From assembly GCA_012927595.1 (NCBI GenBank), contig JABBOW010000033.1, forward strand, positions 1 through 64,000: 64,000 nt of DNA. The letters are read 5' to 3'. A program made the position numbers and the translations under genes. Positions 1-8,610 of the stretch are shown here, piece by piece (position 1 is the first letter of the stretch; every line of letters starts with the position of its first letter). The DNA is from Cellulomonas sp. GTDB lineage: Bacteria; Actinomycetota; Actinomycetes; Actinomycetales; Cellulomonadaceae. The notes beneath the pieces were generated by a model that saw only the letters and a list, made by a program, of their open reading frames with translations, ran no database searches and had not been told where the DNA came from.

Positions 1-2
1 TC

Positions 3-257
3 GTGCTCACGTCCGGCAGCTCGGCGCGCAACCTGACCGGCCTGCTCGGTCCCCCGCCACCCGGCACGCTCGTCGTGTGCCTCGGCCCGAGCACCGCGGC
101 CGTCGCCGAGCGGATCGGCCTCGACGTCGCCGCGGTCGCGACCGAGCAGACCCCTACCGGACTCGTCGCAGCGCTCGTCGCAGCGCTCGCCACCCGCACG
201 CAGCCACCAGCACCCCAAGCACCCCCAGCACCCCCAGCACCACGACAGTCGAGGTGA
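3..257 (+). CDS. hemD: Uroporphyrinogen-III synthase, C-terminal end (partial)
   Basis: This is the last 84 residues of a gene that starts outside the window. The segment holds the family's terminal pattern: a TSGSSARNL stretch, then [11 protein letters not shown] and a PTGLVAALV helix, which in uroporphyrinogen-III synthases closes the second domain. The enzyme cyclises hydroxymethylbilane into uroporphyrinogen III in the cytoplasm. The last 20 or so residues are a Pro/Ala-rich tail beyond the usual fold. The stop lies 4 bp before hemB, so the genes are surely one operon. Some actinobacterial HemD proteins are fused to a methyltransferase; that cannot be judged here. Confidence 0.85.
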   Translation: MLTSGSSARNLTGLLGPPPPGTLVVCLGPSTAAVAERIGLDVAAVATEQTPTGLVAALVAALATRTQPPAPQAPPAPPAPRQSR

Positions 258-261
258 CACC

Positions 262-1308
262 GTGACCGGACCCCAGCGCACACCACGGCGCGAGCGCTCG
301 CGTGACGTCCCGAGCGACCTGCCCTCGCCGGGTCGCATCCGACCCCGCCGCACGCGCGCCACCCCGGCCCTGCGCCGCCTCGTCGCCCAGACGCACCTCC
401 ACCCGGCCCAGCTCGTGCTACCGCTGTTCGTCCGGGAGGGCCTGACCGAGCCGCGGCTGATCAGCTCCATGCCGGGCGTCGTCCAGCACTCGCGCGAGTC
501 GCTGCGCCGGGCCGTCACCGAGGCAGCGACGGCCGGGCTCGGCGGGGTCATGCTGTTCGGCATCCCCGAGCACCGGGACGCGACCGGCACGCAGGCCACC
601 GACCCGGACGGCATCCTCAATGTGGCCCTCGCGGACACGGTCGCCGAGGTCGGGGAGTCGCTCGTCATCCAGGCGGACCTGTGCCTCGACGAGTTCACTG
701 ACCACGGCCACTGCGGGGTCCTCACGCGGTCCGGTGCGGTCGACAACGACGCGACCCTCGTGCGGTACGCCGACATGGCCCTCGCGCAGGCCCGGGCCGG
801 AGCCCACCTCGTCGGGCTCAGCGGCATGATGGACGGCCAGGTCGGCGTCGTGCGCGACGCGCTCGACGGGGCCGGGTACCTCGACGTCGCGGTCCTGGCC
901 TATGCGGCGAAGTACGCGTCGGCGTTCTACGGGCCGTTCCGCGAGGCGGTCGAGTCGACGCTCGTGGGCGACCGCCGCACCTACCAGATGGACCCCGCGA
1001 ACCGTCGCGAGGCGGTCCGCGAGGTCTCGATCGACATCGCCGAGGGCGCCGACATCGTCATGGTCAAGCCCGCGCTGGCCTACCTCGACGTGCTGGCCGA
1101 CGTGGCCGCGAGCTCGACCGTGCCCGTCGCGGCGTACCAGGTGTCCGGCGAGTACGCGATGATCGAGGCCGCCGCGGCGAACGGCTGGATCGACCGCCGA
1201 CGCGCGGTCATAGAGTCGGTGCTCAGCATCCGACGAGCCGGCGCGGACCACGTGCTGACCTACTGGGCAGTCGAGCTGGCCGGCTGGCTGAACGAGGAGA
1301 TCGCATGA
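262..1308 (+). CDS. hemB: Delta-aminolevulinic acid dehydratase (porphobilinogen synthase)
   Basis: The 348-residue product joins two 5-aminolevulinate molecules into porphobilinogen. The two active-site lysines are visible: K217 in [13 protein letters not shown] and K269 (Schiff base) in [12 protein letters not shown], followed by [10 protein letters not shown]. The metal loop reads [13 protein letters not shown], with Cys141, Asp143 and Cys151. It is therefore neither the pure three-cysteine zinc site nor the Asp-only magnesium site, a mixed form I recall as usual in actinobacteria. A GTG start 4 bp after hemD and an ATGA overlap with hemL indicate translational coupling. Confidence 0.95.
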   Translation: MTGPQRTPRRERSRDVPSDLPSPGRIRPRRTRATPALRRLVAQTHLHPAQLVLPLFVREGLTEPRLISSMPGVVQHSRESLRRAVTEAATAGLGGVMLFGIPEHRDATGTQATDPDGILNVALADTVAEVGESLVIQADLCLDEFTDHGHCGVLTRSGAVDNDATLVRYADMALAQARAGAHLVGLSGMMDGQVGVVRDALDGAGYLDVAVLAYAAKYASAFYGPFREAVESTLVGDRRTYQMDPANRREAVREVSIDIAEGADIVMVKPALAYLDVLADVAASSTVPVAAYQVSGEYAMIEAAAANGWIDRRRAVIESVLSIRRAGADHVLTYWAVELAGWLNEEIA

Positions 1309-2639
1309 CCGGGTCGGACGCCACGTCGTCGGCGTACTTCGAGCGCGCGCAGGCTGTCATCCCGGGCGGGGTGAACTCTCCGGTGCGCGCGTACGGGTCG
1401 GTGGGCGGCACGCCGCGGTTCCTCGCGTCGGCGCGCGGCGCCTACGTGACCGACGTCGACGGGCGCGAGTATGTCGACCTCGTCGGCTCGTGGGGTCCGG
1501 CGCTCCTGGGCCATGCGCACCCGGCGGTCGTCGAGGCGGTCAAGCAGGCCGCCGCCCGCGGGCTGTCGTTCGGCGCACCAACGCTCACCGAGGTCGAGCT
1601 CGCGGAAGAGATCCGGGCCCGGGTCCCGGTGGCCGAACGGCTCCGGCTCGTCTCGACCGGCACCGAGGCCACCATGACCGCCGTGCGGCTCGCCCGCGGC
1701 GTGACCGGCCGCGACCGGATCATCAAGTTCGCCGGCTGCTACCACGGTCACGTCGACTCGTTGCTGGCCGCCGCCGGCTCGGGCGTCGCGACGCGCGCCC
1801 AGCCGGGGGCGGCCGGGGTCACCACCGCGGTTGCCGCCGAGACGATCGTGCTGCCCTACAACGACCTCGCCGCGGTCGAGGCTGCGTTCGCCGAGCACGG
1901 CACGACCATCGCCGCCATCATCACCGAGGCAGCCGCGGCGAACATGGGCGTCGTCCCCCCGCTGCCCGGTTTCAACGCGGAGCTCGCCCGCACCGCACAC
2001 GCGCACGGCGCACTCCTGATCCAGGACGAGGTAATGACCGGCTTCCGCGTCGGGCCCGCCGGCTGGTGGGGCCTCGAGGGTGCCATCGAGGGCTGGGCCC
2101 CCGACCTGCTCACGTTCGGCAAGGTCATCGGCGGTGGGCTGCCCGTCGCGGCGGTGGGGGGGCGGGCGGACATCATGGGCGCTCTCGCGCCGCTCGGACC
2201 CGTCTACCAGGCGGGCACCTTGTCCGGGAATCCCGTCGCGACCGCCGCCGGGCTCGCGACCCTACGTGCCGCCGACGCTTCGGTCTACGCGCGCGTCGAT
2301 GCGGTCGCCGCGGCGATCGGCGGCGCTCTGACGTCGGCGCTCGATGCCGCGGGCGTCGCGCACGTGGTGCAGTCGGCCGGCAGCCTGTTCAGCGTCGCCT
2401 TCGGGGCCGCCGCTGCCGAGCGGGGCGTGCACAGCTACGGCGACATGCTGGCCAGCGAGTCGTGGCGGTACGCGCCGTTCTTCCACGCGCTGCTCGACGC
2501 GGGCGTGTACCCGCCGCCGTCGGGCTTCGAGGCGTGGTTCGTCTCGGCAGCGCACGACGACGACGCCGTCGAGCGGATCGTCGACGCGCTCCCGGCCGCC
2601 GCACGCGCCGCCGCAGCCGCCGCGCCCCGGTCTCACTGA
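1305..2639 (+). CDS. hemL: Glutamate-1-semialdehyde 2,1-aminomutase
   Basis: The 444-residue PLP enzyme makes 5-aminolevulinate from glutamate-1-semialdehyde, the step feeding HemB, so the cell uses the C5 pathway. Seen: the N-terminal [12 protein letters not shown] signature, CYHGHVD, the cofactor aspartate in [12 protein letters not shown] and the catalytic lysine K273 in [16 protein letters not shown]. Length is normal for the family. The ATG overlaps the hemB stop by 4 bp. Its 3' end overlaps by 7 bp the convergent broken toxin gene, whose reading frame probably ran on after decay. Confidence 0.96.
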   Translation: MTGSDATSSAYFERAQAVIPGGVNSPVRAYGSVGGTPRFLASARGAYVTDVDGREYVDLVGSWGPALLGHAHPAVVEAVKQAAARGLSFGAPTLTEVELAEEIRARVPVAERLRLVSTGTEATMTAVRLARGVTGRDRIIKFAGCYHGHVDSLLAAAGSGVATRAQPGAAGVTTAVAAETIVLPYNDLAAVEAAFAEHGTTIAAIITEAAAANMGVVPPLPGFNAELARTAHAHGALLIQDEVMTGFRVGPAGWWGLEGAIEGWAPDLLTFGKVIGGGLPVAAVGGRADIMGALAPLGPVYQAGTLSGNPVATAAGLATLRAADASVYARVDAVAAAIGGALTSALDAAGVAHVVQSAGSLFSVAFGAAAAERGVHSYGDMLASESWRYAPFFHALLDAGVYPPPSGFEAWFVSAAHDDDAVERIVDALPAAARAAAAAAPRSH

Positions 2640-3329
2640 CCGGAACGCTCAGCGGTAGCGGCGGCGGGCGTTGCGTCTGGGTGCATGGCGCCACGTGTAC
2701 GGACGTCACGCTGGCCACGCTGGCGACGCCGGCGGGTAGCCGGCGTGCTCAGCCATGGCGGGGTGTCTATGTCTCCGGGGCACTCGCCGTCCAGTGCTCC
2801 GATGTCAGCCAGCGCGCCGGCGACACGCTCGATCGCTCGGACAGCGGTGACGTTCAGCCGACACTGGTGCCCCAGGTCCTCGATCCAACGGGCTTCGTCC
2901 GGAGGATTGCGGAAATATCGGACCGCAAGTGGACGCGCCGTCTGACCGTGCGTGGTGAAGACCGCGAAGGCCTCGCGGGTGATCATGTTGCGGTCAGCCA
3001 TCGCCATCAGGTCGTACAGGTCTCGGCACGTTCGGCGGTCGACCCAGGCGATCAGCTTCATCGCCACGACCGCTTCGCGCGTCGGAACCAACAACTCGGC
3101 CGGCGGAGCGTCCGCATATCGTCGGTAGATCGCTGTCGTCCTCACTCAGCCGGACGTCACGCAGCCATGTGCGCGAGAGCATCGTTCCCCCAGTGAACAG
3201 GAACGTGTCGCGAGCGTGCGTGGAGATCGCCGCGAGGACATGGGAGATGACGTGGTCGCGACGAACCTGGTCCGGGTCAACACCGAACGCTTCCGCTGTG
3301 TCGTACAGCCCGGCGTCGCCCAGGCTCAC
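2633..3329 (-). pseudogene. AbiEii/AbiGii-type nucleotidyltransferase toxin, internally deleted and frameshifted
   Basis: The first frame (start 3329) reads as the head of an AbiEii nucleotidyltransferase: DHVISHVLAAIS, then FTGGTMLSRTWL with the GG-T active-site motif and RLSEDD, where the family continues as RLSEDIDL. At about position 3134 the match stops. A second frame picks up the family's C-terminal part (YADAPPAELLVPT, AMKLIAWVDRRTCRDLYDLMAMA, then a C-terminal LGHQC). Roughly 100 central residues expected from the family are missing and the two parts are out of frame, so no full toxin can be made. The start overlaps the antitoxin stop by 4 bp, the usual AbiE operon order. The last 50 or so residues before the stop look like read-through. 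Confidence 0.8.
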
Positions 3330-3955
3330 TCGGTCACCGTTCGTTCCAGAGCCCGTAGGTGCGGTTGCGCCTTTCGTGCGCCGTACTGGTGGGCGGCGAT
3401 CGCGTGAACCTTGTCCCAGTCGACCTTGCGAGCCAGGGCCCGCATGGCATCGCGCACGTCGGGGTCGTTGTGGTTCACGTGTGCGGCCAGGTCGACGAGC
3501 GTCTGCTCGGGGGTGGTGACTCGAAGGGCTCCGAGCTCGGTTGCCATCGGTCGGGTATCGAGCGCACCGATGTCACGCGTGACGAACCGGACGATCCCGT
3601 GGGGGCGGTCGGTCAGCTTGACTGGCCGGTGCCGTGCAGGTGCAGCGAGGTCCGCGACGGCACGAGCACGAGGCACGACTCCGTGCATGCGGGCAGCGGT
3701 CATCCCCACAGCCACGATCGCGTCCGGGCCGAACGTTGCAGTTCCGACCGCACCAGCAGCAGCTTCGAACCCGGGGCGCCACCGGAGGGGGTCACGGACC
3801 GTGTCGGGCGGGGCAACGAACACGCCTCGCGCAACCTTGTGGACTGTGCCGTTGGTTGCCTGCTTGGCGAGAACTGCACGCGGGTTGACGTACACAGCCT
3901 CAAGGTCGACGGGTCGCACGACTCGCATCGGTCGTGCAGCGATTCGATTCGTCAT
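3326..3955 (-). CDS. AbiEi-family antitoxin / transcriptional regulator of a type IV toxin-antitoxin system
   Basis: The 209-residue protein begins with a winged-helix-like stretch (LAKQATNGTVHKVARGVFVAPPD), typical of AbiEi antitoxins that bind their own promoter, followed by the AbiEi C-terminal domain with VTTPEQTLVDLAAHV near residue 145. AbiEi proteins neutralise nucleotidyltransferase toxins indirectly and repress the operon. Here the cognate toxin downstream is broken, so the antitoxin is an orphan that may survive as a repressor or as protection against related elements. An 8-bp palindrome just upstream is the likely operator. Confidence 0.8.
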   Translation of the reverse strand: MTNRIAARPMRVVRPVDLEAVYVNPRAVLAKQATNGTVHKVARGVFVAPPDTVRDPLRWRPGFEAAAGAVGTATFGPDAIVAVGMTAARMHGVVPRARAVADLAAPARHRPVKLTDRPHGIVRFVTRDIGALDTRPMATELGALRVTTPEQTLVDLAAHVNHNDPDVRDAMRALARKVDWDKVHAIAAHQYGARKAQPHLRALERTVTE

Positions 3956-3982
3956 CTCTTCCGACCTCCAGTTATGCTCGTA

Positions 3983-4003
3983 TCGTAGCCCGAGAGGCTA
4001 CGA
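3983..4003 (-). promoter_or_regulatory. Candidate AbiEi operator/promoter palindrome
   Basis: The arms TCGTAGCC and GGCTACGA (8 bp, perfect) flank a 5-nt spacer, 28-48 bp before the antitoxin ATG. A TACGAT sequence overlapping the downstream arm could be the -10 element, so a bound dimer would block transcription. AbiEi proteins of other systems bind inverted repeats upstream of their own gene; the assignment here rests on position and symmetry only. Confidence 0.55.
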
Positions 4004-4305
4004 AACGTACAGAACCTTGATGTCGTGGAGGGTCGCGCAGGGGTCGCCGGGCAAGAGCGCGGCCCACCCCAGGACGCACAGAGGTGGGGCGTCAACGGGG
4101 TCGAGGGTTCTGACGCGCGGTGGGTCGAACCTGGCGCCGGGCATGGCCCACAGGAGGCGATGGCTAACATCGAGCACGCCGCAGAAGTCATCGTCCGCCT
4201 TCTGCCTGCAGCCGGGAGCACCGCCCCCGCGACACCCCCGGCCTGACGTCAGGGGTAGCGGCGCAGGTCGTGACCTGGGACAGTGTCGCCAGGGGGTGGA
4301 GCGCG
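4004..4305. other. Intergenic stretch without a recognised gene
   Basis: About 300 bp between the antitoxin promoter and the next gene. Short open frames exist on both strands, but none shows a ribosome-binding site, a domain or a composition that convinces me. It may be decayed accessory DNA belonging to the toxin-antitoxin insertion. Confidence 0.4.
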
Positions 4306-4674
4306 ATGAAGACATGGCGCTGGGTGTTCGTCGGTACAGGTCTCGCCGCCTTCGTGGTGACGGCCGTGCTGATCGCCACGGACAACCCGTCGAAGGCAAT
4401 GCTCGCCAACGGATTCTGGGCTTTTGTCGCCGTCGGCGCACTCGTCCAGCTCGTCCGCTCGGGGCGCAGAACCGGCCATCCGTCGCGGGCCCTACGCCCC
4501 GGCGTGCAAGGACTCGGTGAGGTCCAGGACATGTACCTCGGCCGCAGCCCGGTGCCACCCGTGACCTACGGGTCGGACGACGGCGTCGTCCCGATGGAGA
4601 TCAGCACGCACACCGACCGGCTCGACGACCCCGTGTGGACCGTCGGGCCCACCTCACCGGGCGGCAGGTCCTGA
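4306..4674 (+). CDS. Small predicted membrane protein, unknown function
   Basis: The 122-residue product has two hydrophobic segments (roughly residues 5-25 and 32-50), then a basic turn and a soluble C-terminal half rich in Gly, Pro and Asp. I chose the ATG at 4306 (MKTWRWVFVG), preceded by GGGGTGGAG, over an in-frame GTG 36 bp upstream that would add 12 hydrophilic residues and spoil the N-terminal helix. I do not recognise the family. It stands alone between the toxin-antitoxin locus and a lysozyme-like gene. Confidence 0.5.
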   Translation: MKTWRWVFVGTGLAAFVVTAVLIATDNPSKAMLANGFWAFVAVGALVQLVRSGRRTGHPSRALRPGVQGLGEVQDMYLGRSPVPPVTYGSDDGVVPMEISTHTDRLDDPVWTVGPTSPGGRS

Positions 4675-4748
4675 CCTCGCCGTCAGGCTCATACTCGGTC
4701 GCCTCCGGCCGATAGGGACACCGAACCCCTCCAGGAGGCAACGGATCG

Positions 4749-5336
4749 ATGGACGGCATCGCGACGATCACCAGTCGGATCACGCAGATTCAGAGCACCG
4801 TCGCTGCCCTGAACCCGCAGCCGACCGCGCCGTCGTCGGCCGGCGGGTTCGACTCGGTGCTGGCCACCGAGGTCACGAAGCAGTCCGGTAGCACGACCGG
4901 CGTCGACCCGACCGCCCTGCGCGTCCAGCAGGTCGGCGCATACGGCTCCGAGCAGCTCTCGAACGCCGCCGCGATCATCAAGGCCGGGCAGGGGCTCGGG
5001 CTCTCGGTCCGCGACCAGACCATCGGCGTCATGACCGCGATCGGTGAGTCGTCGCTGCGCGTGGTCAACCACGGCGACACCGCCGGCCCCGACAGCCGCG
5101 GGCTCTTCCAGCAACGCGCGAACGGTGCGTGGGGCACCTACGCCGACCGGATGAACCCGACCATGAGCGCGACCAGCTTCTTCACGGCGCTGGCAGGTGT
5201 CCAGGGCCGGGACTCGGTGGCGCCGACGATCGTCGCGCACACCGTGCAGCGCAACGCCGACCCGCAGTACTACACGAAGTACTGGGACGACGCAGTCGCG
5301 ATCGTCTCGGGCCTGACCGGCACGAGCGGATCCTGA
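4749..5336 (+). CDS. Lysozyme-like (transglycosylase-fold) protein of the actinobacterial flagellar type
   Basis: The 195-residue protein has no signal peptide. Its N-terminus (MDGIATITSRITQIQSTVAA) is helical, followed by a linker and a lysozyme-like domain from about residue 65. The pattern IGESSLRVVNHGDTAGPDSRG with GLFQQRANGAWG matches proteins I know from flagellar gene clusters of motile actinobacteria, where a FlgJ-like role in opening peptidoglycan is supposed. The Glu in IGESS is the likely catalytic residue. A strong AGGAGG lies about 10 nt before the ATG. No flagellar gene lies nearby, so this copy is detached or serves another wall-remodelling role. Confidence 0.6.
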   Translation: MDGIATITSRITQIQSTVAALNPQPTAPSSAGGFDSVLATEVTKQSGSTTGVDPTALRVQQVGAYGSEQLSNAAAIIKAGQGLGLSVRDQTIGVMTAIGESSLRVVNHGDTAGPDSRGLFQQRANGAWGTYADRMNPTMSATSFFTALAGVQGRDSVAPTIVAHTVQRNADPQYYTKYWDDAVAIVSGLTGTSGS

Positions 5337-5347
5337 CCAACCGACAG

Positions 5348-6379
5348 CTACGGGCCCAACAGCGCCGCTGGTACGACGGCGATCCCGTCGGAGCGGCGGT
5401 AGGCGTGGCGGCCCGTCGTGACGACGGCGGCGACGAGCTCGTCGCCGATCTGCGACCGCAACCAGGTCAGATGGCAGACGTCGTCGTCGGTCACGCGATC
5501 GGCCAGCTTGACCTCGATCGCCAAGACGCGACCGTCGGGCCGCTGCACGATGAGATCGACCTCATGATCCCCGTTGCTCGTGCGTAGGTGGTGCACGCTC
5601 GCGTCCGCGGCCGCGGTGTAGACCCTGACGCTCAGGGTGACGAGGTGCTCGAACAGGGCCCCGAGCAGCGTGCCGCGGCGCAGGTCCGCTGCCCGGCCCT
5701 GCGCCCCGCTGGACAGGCCGCCGGCGTCGACGCCGAGGAGCCGGGCCGCGAGCGCCGGGTCGGCCAGCTGATGCTTGGGCGCCTGCCCCAACCGCGCGAA
5801 GTCGTTGCGGGTCGGAAGCCACGCGTCGACCTCATCGAGGAGCCACAGGCTCTGCAGCACGTCGCGATAGGCGATCGTCGTGGTCTTGGCGGGCTTGTCG
5901 GACTCGCCGGGCGTTGCCGCCGTGAGGATCGCGTTGTAGCTGGCCGTCGTCGAGGTGGCAGCCGCGAAGGCTGCGAGCCAGGCCCGCAGGACCTGCGGCC
6001 GGCGCACCTGCAGGCCCTGCTCGGGGAACTCCCGCTGCACGACGGCATCCAGGTATCCGTCGAGCCTCAGCGCCCGAGCACGAGGTGGATCGGTGCGGAT
6101 GTCCGGGAAGCCGGACGCCACGATCTCCTCGATGTAGGTGTGCAACCTGATCTCAGTCGTCCCGCCGATGTCGACGCTCCCGTTCAGGAGCCCTGACAGG
6201 CTCACGGTCGGCTCGTCCACCCGCCGCTCGGCGAGACTGAGCGGCCGCATCCGCAACCGCACGATGCGCCCGGCGCCCGAGTGGAGTGACGTGCCCGTCG
6301 GGACGGCACTGCCCGTGCGCAGGTGACGACCTCGTTGGCCCCGGCCGTCGACGTCGGGATCTGCGTCGACGGTCGGCCA
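5348..6379 (-). pseudogene. N-terminally truncated AAA (AAA_14)/DUF4143 ATPase
   Basis: The frame is open from just after a TAG at 6380 to 5348. From about 6345 it reads TGSAVPTGTSLHSGAGRIVR then LRMRPLSLAER, the end of the AAA_14 ATPase core, followed by a complete DUF4143 part with LLDEVDAWLP and a nuclease-like DLIVQRPDGRVLAIEVKL. The Walker A and Walker B regions that should precede this are absent. Translation could begin at the ATG at 6262, giving 304 residues without ATPase activity. The missing head is replaced by a fragment of an unrelated reductase gene, so this is a deletion junction. Confidence 0.75.
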
Positions 6380-6556
6380 CTAGGCCGCCATGAGCTCGTG
6401 GGTCACGCGCCCTTCGAGAAAGGCGCCCATGCTCCGCAGCTCGTCGTTGACGTAGCTGTGGAGCTCCTCGTCGACCAGGTGACAGCTGATGTCGCGGGCC
6501 GGACCCTCGAAGAAGCCGTCGATCGACACCGACATCCACAGCACGATCTTCCTCAT
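6380..6556 (-). pseudogene. Head of a dihydrofolate reductase-like (RibD C-terminal domain) protein, truncated
   Basis: Starting at the ATG at 6556 the frame reads MRKIVLWMSVSIDGFFEGP, then HLVDEELHSYVNDELRSMGAF and LEGRVTHELMAA before a TAG. This is the N-terminal third of the small RibD/DHFR-like reductases, which normally run to 180-200 residues. Past the TAG the same frame still gives a family-like WPTVDADP and then switches into the DUF4143 ATPase. The gene was therefore cut by a deletion or recombination and has also gained an internal stop. Only 58 residues could be made. Confidence 0.7.
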
Positions 6557-6604
6557 CGCAATACTCGCTCCAGTCGTCGGGAGGCGGGACTGCCCGGGCG
6601 GGCG

Positions 6605-6946
6605 TCAGAGCTCGATGAGCGGCAGGGGCGGTTCGTGATCGGGTGGCTCAAGCTCGGGTGCGGGGTCGGTCGTGACAAGCCGGAGCACCCCAGGGCCTGC
6701 CATCGCGGCGCAGCCGTGCACGCGCCACCCCGTGAGGTCCTCGGCGGGCAGCTCGTCCCGGCGCACCAGCAGCACCCACAGCTCCTCAGCCGGCTGGTTG
6801 GCGGTCAGCATGTCGGGGTACCCCTCGACCGGCCCCGACTCCGTGACCTCGACGGCGAGCTCGAGGCGACTGTCGTCGTCCCCGACCGACGACACCGACC
6901 GCACGACACCGTGGATCTCGGTGCGGTTCTCCCTCACAGCGACCAT
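6605..6946 (-). CDS. Small protein of the M6 protease/ATP-grasp operon, unknown function
   Basis: The 113-residue acidic protein is predicted mostly beta strand by its alternating pattern (TEIHGVVRSVSSV, LELAVEVTESGPV, WRVHGCAAM) and ends in a Pro/Glu-rich tail. It has no signal peptide or membrane segment. The beta-rich core could be an OB-like fold, but this is a guess. It is the last gene of a tight four-gene minus-strand operon and starts 4 bp after the ATP-grasp stop codon, so it presumably takes part in the same modification or transport process. Confidence 0.6.
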   Translation of the reverse strand: MVAVRENRTEIHGVVRSVSSVGDDDSRLELAVEVTESGPVEGYPDMLTANQPAEELWVLLVRRDELPAEDLTGWRVHGCAAMAGPGVLRLVTTDPAPELEPPDHEPPLPLIEL

Positions 6947-6949
6947 GGT

Positions 6950-7846
6950 TCAGTCCGCCTTCCCGGCGAGGTGACGCACCAGCGCTGCCGCGATGGGCTG
7001 CCCCGCGTGCGACTCGTAAAAACTGTAGCCCGGCATGGGGTTGACCTCGAAGCAGACCCAGTCCCCCGCCGGGGTGCGGCGCAGGTCGATGCCCGCGAGC
7101 GGGAGCCCGAGCGTCACGGCGAGACGGACGCAGCGGTCGGCGATCTCGTCAGGCAGGCGCGTCGCGGAGAGCGCGGCGGTCAGCCCGTCGCGACCGGCGT
7201 AGCGGTAGTCGATCGCGTCGGACCCGATCTCGGTCGCGAAGACCTCACGGCCGACGACGTGCACCCGCACGTCCGTCCCGGGCACGAGCGCCTGGAACTG
7301 GGTCGGCAACGTCCGCACGCGCTCGAGCCGACCGAGTGCGGACCCCTCGAGCACCCGCACGATCGACCGCACGCCGGAGATCGACTTGAACACCACGGCA
7401 CCCTGCGCCGCCGCGAACGCCCTGACCTCGTCGGGGTCGTCGGTGACGATCGTCTCGGGGACGACGAACCCCGCCGCCGCGACGAGCTGCGCCTGGTAGG
7501 GCTTCGAGGCGTTCGAGTGCATCGCCGACGGTCGCGACGCGACCCGGCACGGCGCCACGTCGATCCAGCCGAGCAGCAGCTCGACGAGCGCGCGCCCGCG
7601 CTCGCTCTCGCGCGGGTCCGTCCCGGGGACCGGCGAGAGGGGGCGCGCGTAGACCCCGGCGACGTCGTCCAGCAGGGTGCGCGCACCGCTGGCCTCAAGG
7701 AAGCCACCGCCGTCGGCGTCGAGGCGCAGGTCGGCAACGGGGTGCGACTGCTGGTCGACGAGCACGTGCTCGACGCCGAGGTCCCCCGCCTCCTCGACGA
7801 CTCGACGCACGGCCGGGTCGTCCCCGTACCCGATGACCAGGATCAT
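6950..7846 (-). CDS. ATP-grasp domain protein (RimK/MvdD-like ligase)
   Basis: A 298-residue ATP-grasp protein. After a Rossmann-like start (MILVIGYGDDPAVRRV) come the linker HSNASKPYQAQLVAAAGFVVPET, the nucleotide-binding lysine in GAVVFKSISGVRS, the strand TQFQALVPGTDVRVHVVG and the metal site CFEVNPMPGYSF with its E and N ligands. Such enzymes join a carboxylate to an amine or hydroxyl with ATP and include the macrocyclases of graspetide peptides. The start is the ATG at 7846; a longer open frame upstream only shadows the neighbouring gene. The ATG overlaps the preceding gene's stop. Substrate unknown; see the finding on the operon. Confidence 0.8.
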   Translation of the reverse strand: MILVIGYGDDPAVRRVVEEAGDLGVEHVLVDQQSHPVADLRLDADGGGFLEASGARTLLDDVAGVYARPLSPVPGTDPRESERGRALVELLLGWIDVAPCRVASRPSAMHSNASKPYQAQLVAAAGFVVPETIVTDDPDEVRAFAAAQGAVVFKSISGVRSIVRVLEGSALGRLERVRTLPTQFQALVPGTDVRVHVVGREVFATEIGSDAIDYRYAGRDGLTAALSATRLPDEIADRCVRLAVTLGLPLAGIDLRRTPAGDWVCFEVNPMPGYSFYESHAGQPIAAALVRHLAGKAD

Positions 7847-8607
7847 CACGCCACCTCCGCGAGGAACGTGCCCGCGAGCGCGATCTCGTCGGGGCTGAGG
7901 ACGGGTGCGAGCGGCTGGGCCTCCACGACCCCGCCCCCGGGGTCGAACCCGACGGAGAGGATGCGGCACCGAGCCGCCTCGGCGAGCGCGCAGCACCCCC
8001 GCGCCTCGGCCACGTCTGCCGCGCCGACCGCACGTCGCCCCGCCACGAGCACGCGCCGGACCGCGTCGTGCGTGCGGTCGAGCGGACGACGCGCGTCCCA
8101 CGCGCTGCCCGACCAGCCCGGGACGAGCCGTGCCGACGTCGCCGCGACACCGTCCGTCACCGGGAGGCCGGCCTGGCGCGCCTCGGCTCGCCAGCGGATG
8201 GCCGACCACGTCGGACCAGTGGGTCCGTCGCCGGTCACCGCGTTGACCACGCGAGCACCGAGCGCGGCGAGCCAGCTGACGGTGAGCGCCTGCACCTCGG
8301 CAGACGCGTAGTCCCGGTCCGCCGCCGCGGCCGTACGCAGCGCCGACGGCACGCTCGTCGTGGTGCGGAACCAGACGAGCGCGAGGTCGCCGTCAGCCAC
8401 GGGGTCGCCGAACCCTGCCGGGAAGACGAGCCGGGTCGACGCCTGGCCCGTGGACGTGACCCGGTGCGTCCAGCGCGTGCGGTCCCAGGCGTAGCCGGGC
8501 ACCCAGCGCACATCAACATCGGGGCGGGCACGGGCGGCCGCCCGCGCCGCCGCTCGTGCCCCGAGGTCCGCGGCGTCGGCCACTACGAGCACGACGGACG
8601 CGTCCAT
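7846..8607 (-). CDS. Stand-alone pre-ATP-grasp-like protein, partner of the ATP-grasp enzyme
   Basis: The 253-residue protein resembles the N-terminal (pre-ATP) domain of MvdD-like ATP-grasp ligases: LALVWFRTTTSVPSALRT, then DRDYASAEVQALTVSWLAAL, ARVVNAVTG and EARQAGLPVTDG follow the order seen in that domain. What follows is not a recognisable ATP-binding domain: no Mg-binding E-x-N motif and no clear lysine strand. It ends with VGFDPGGGVVEAQPLAPVLS. It is therefore either a split, non-catalytic partner or a degraded ligase. It lies 3 bp after the M6 protease gene and overlaps the true ATP-grasp gene by 3 bp, which argues for a heteromeric complex. Confidence 0.55.
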   Translation of the reverse strand: MDASVVLVVADAADLGARAAARAAARARPDVDVRWVPGYAWDRTRWTHRVTSTGQASTRLVFPAGFGDPVADGDLALVWFRTTTSVPSALRTAAAADRDYASAEVQALTVSWLAALGARVVNAVTGDGPTGPTWSAIRWRAEARQAGLPVTDGVAATSARLVPGWSGSAWDARRPLDRTHDAVRRVLVAGRRAVGAADVAEARGCCALAEAARCRILSVGFDPGGGVVEAQPLAPVLSPDEIALAGTFLAEVA

Positions 8608-8610
8608 CGC

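Noticed and set aside
3998..4558. A 186-codon minus-strand frame upstream of the antitoxin gene
   Set aside because: Low-complexity Arg/Pro-rich product, no ribosome-binding site, opposite a better gene with two membrane helices.
6323..8311. A 662-codon plus-strand open frame
   Set aside because: It lies antisense to the ATP-grasp operon; its Arg/Asp/Val/Gly-rich, motif-free product is what GC-rich antisense frames give.
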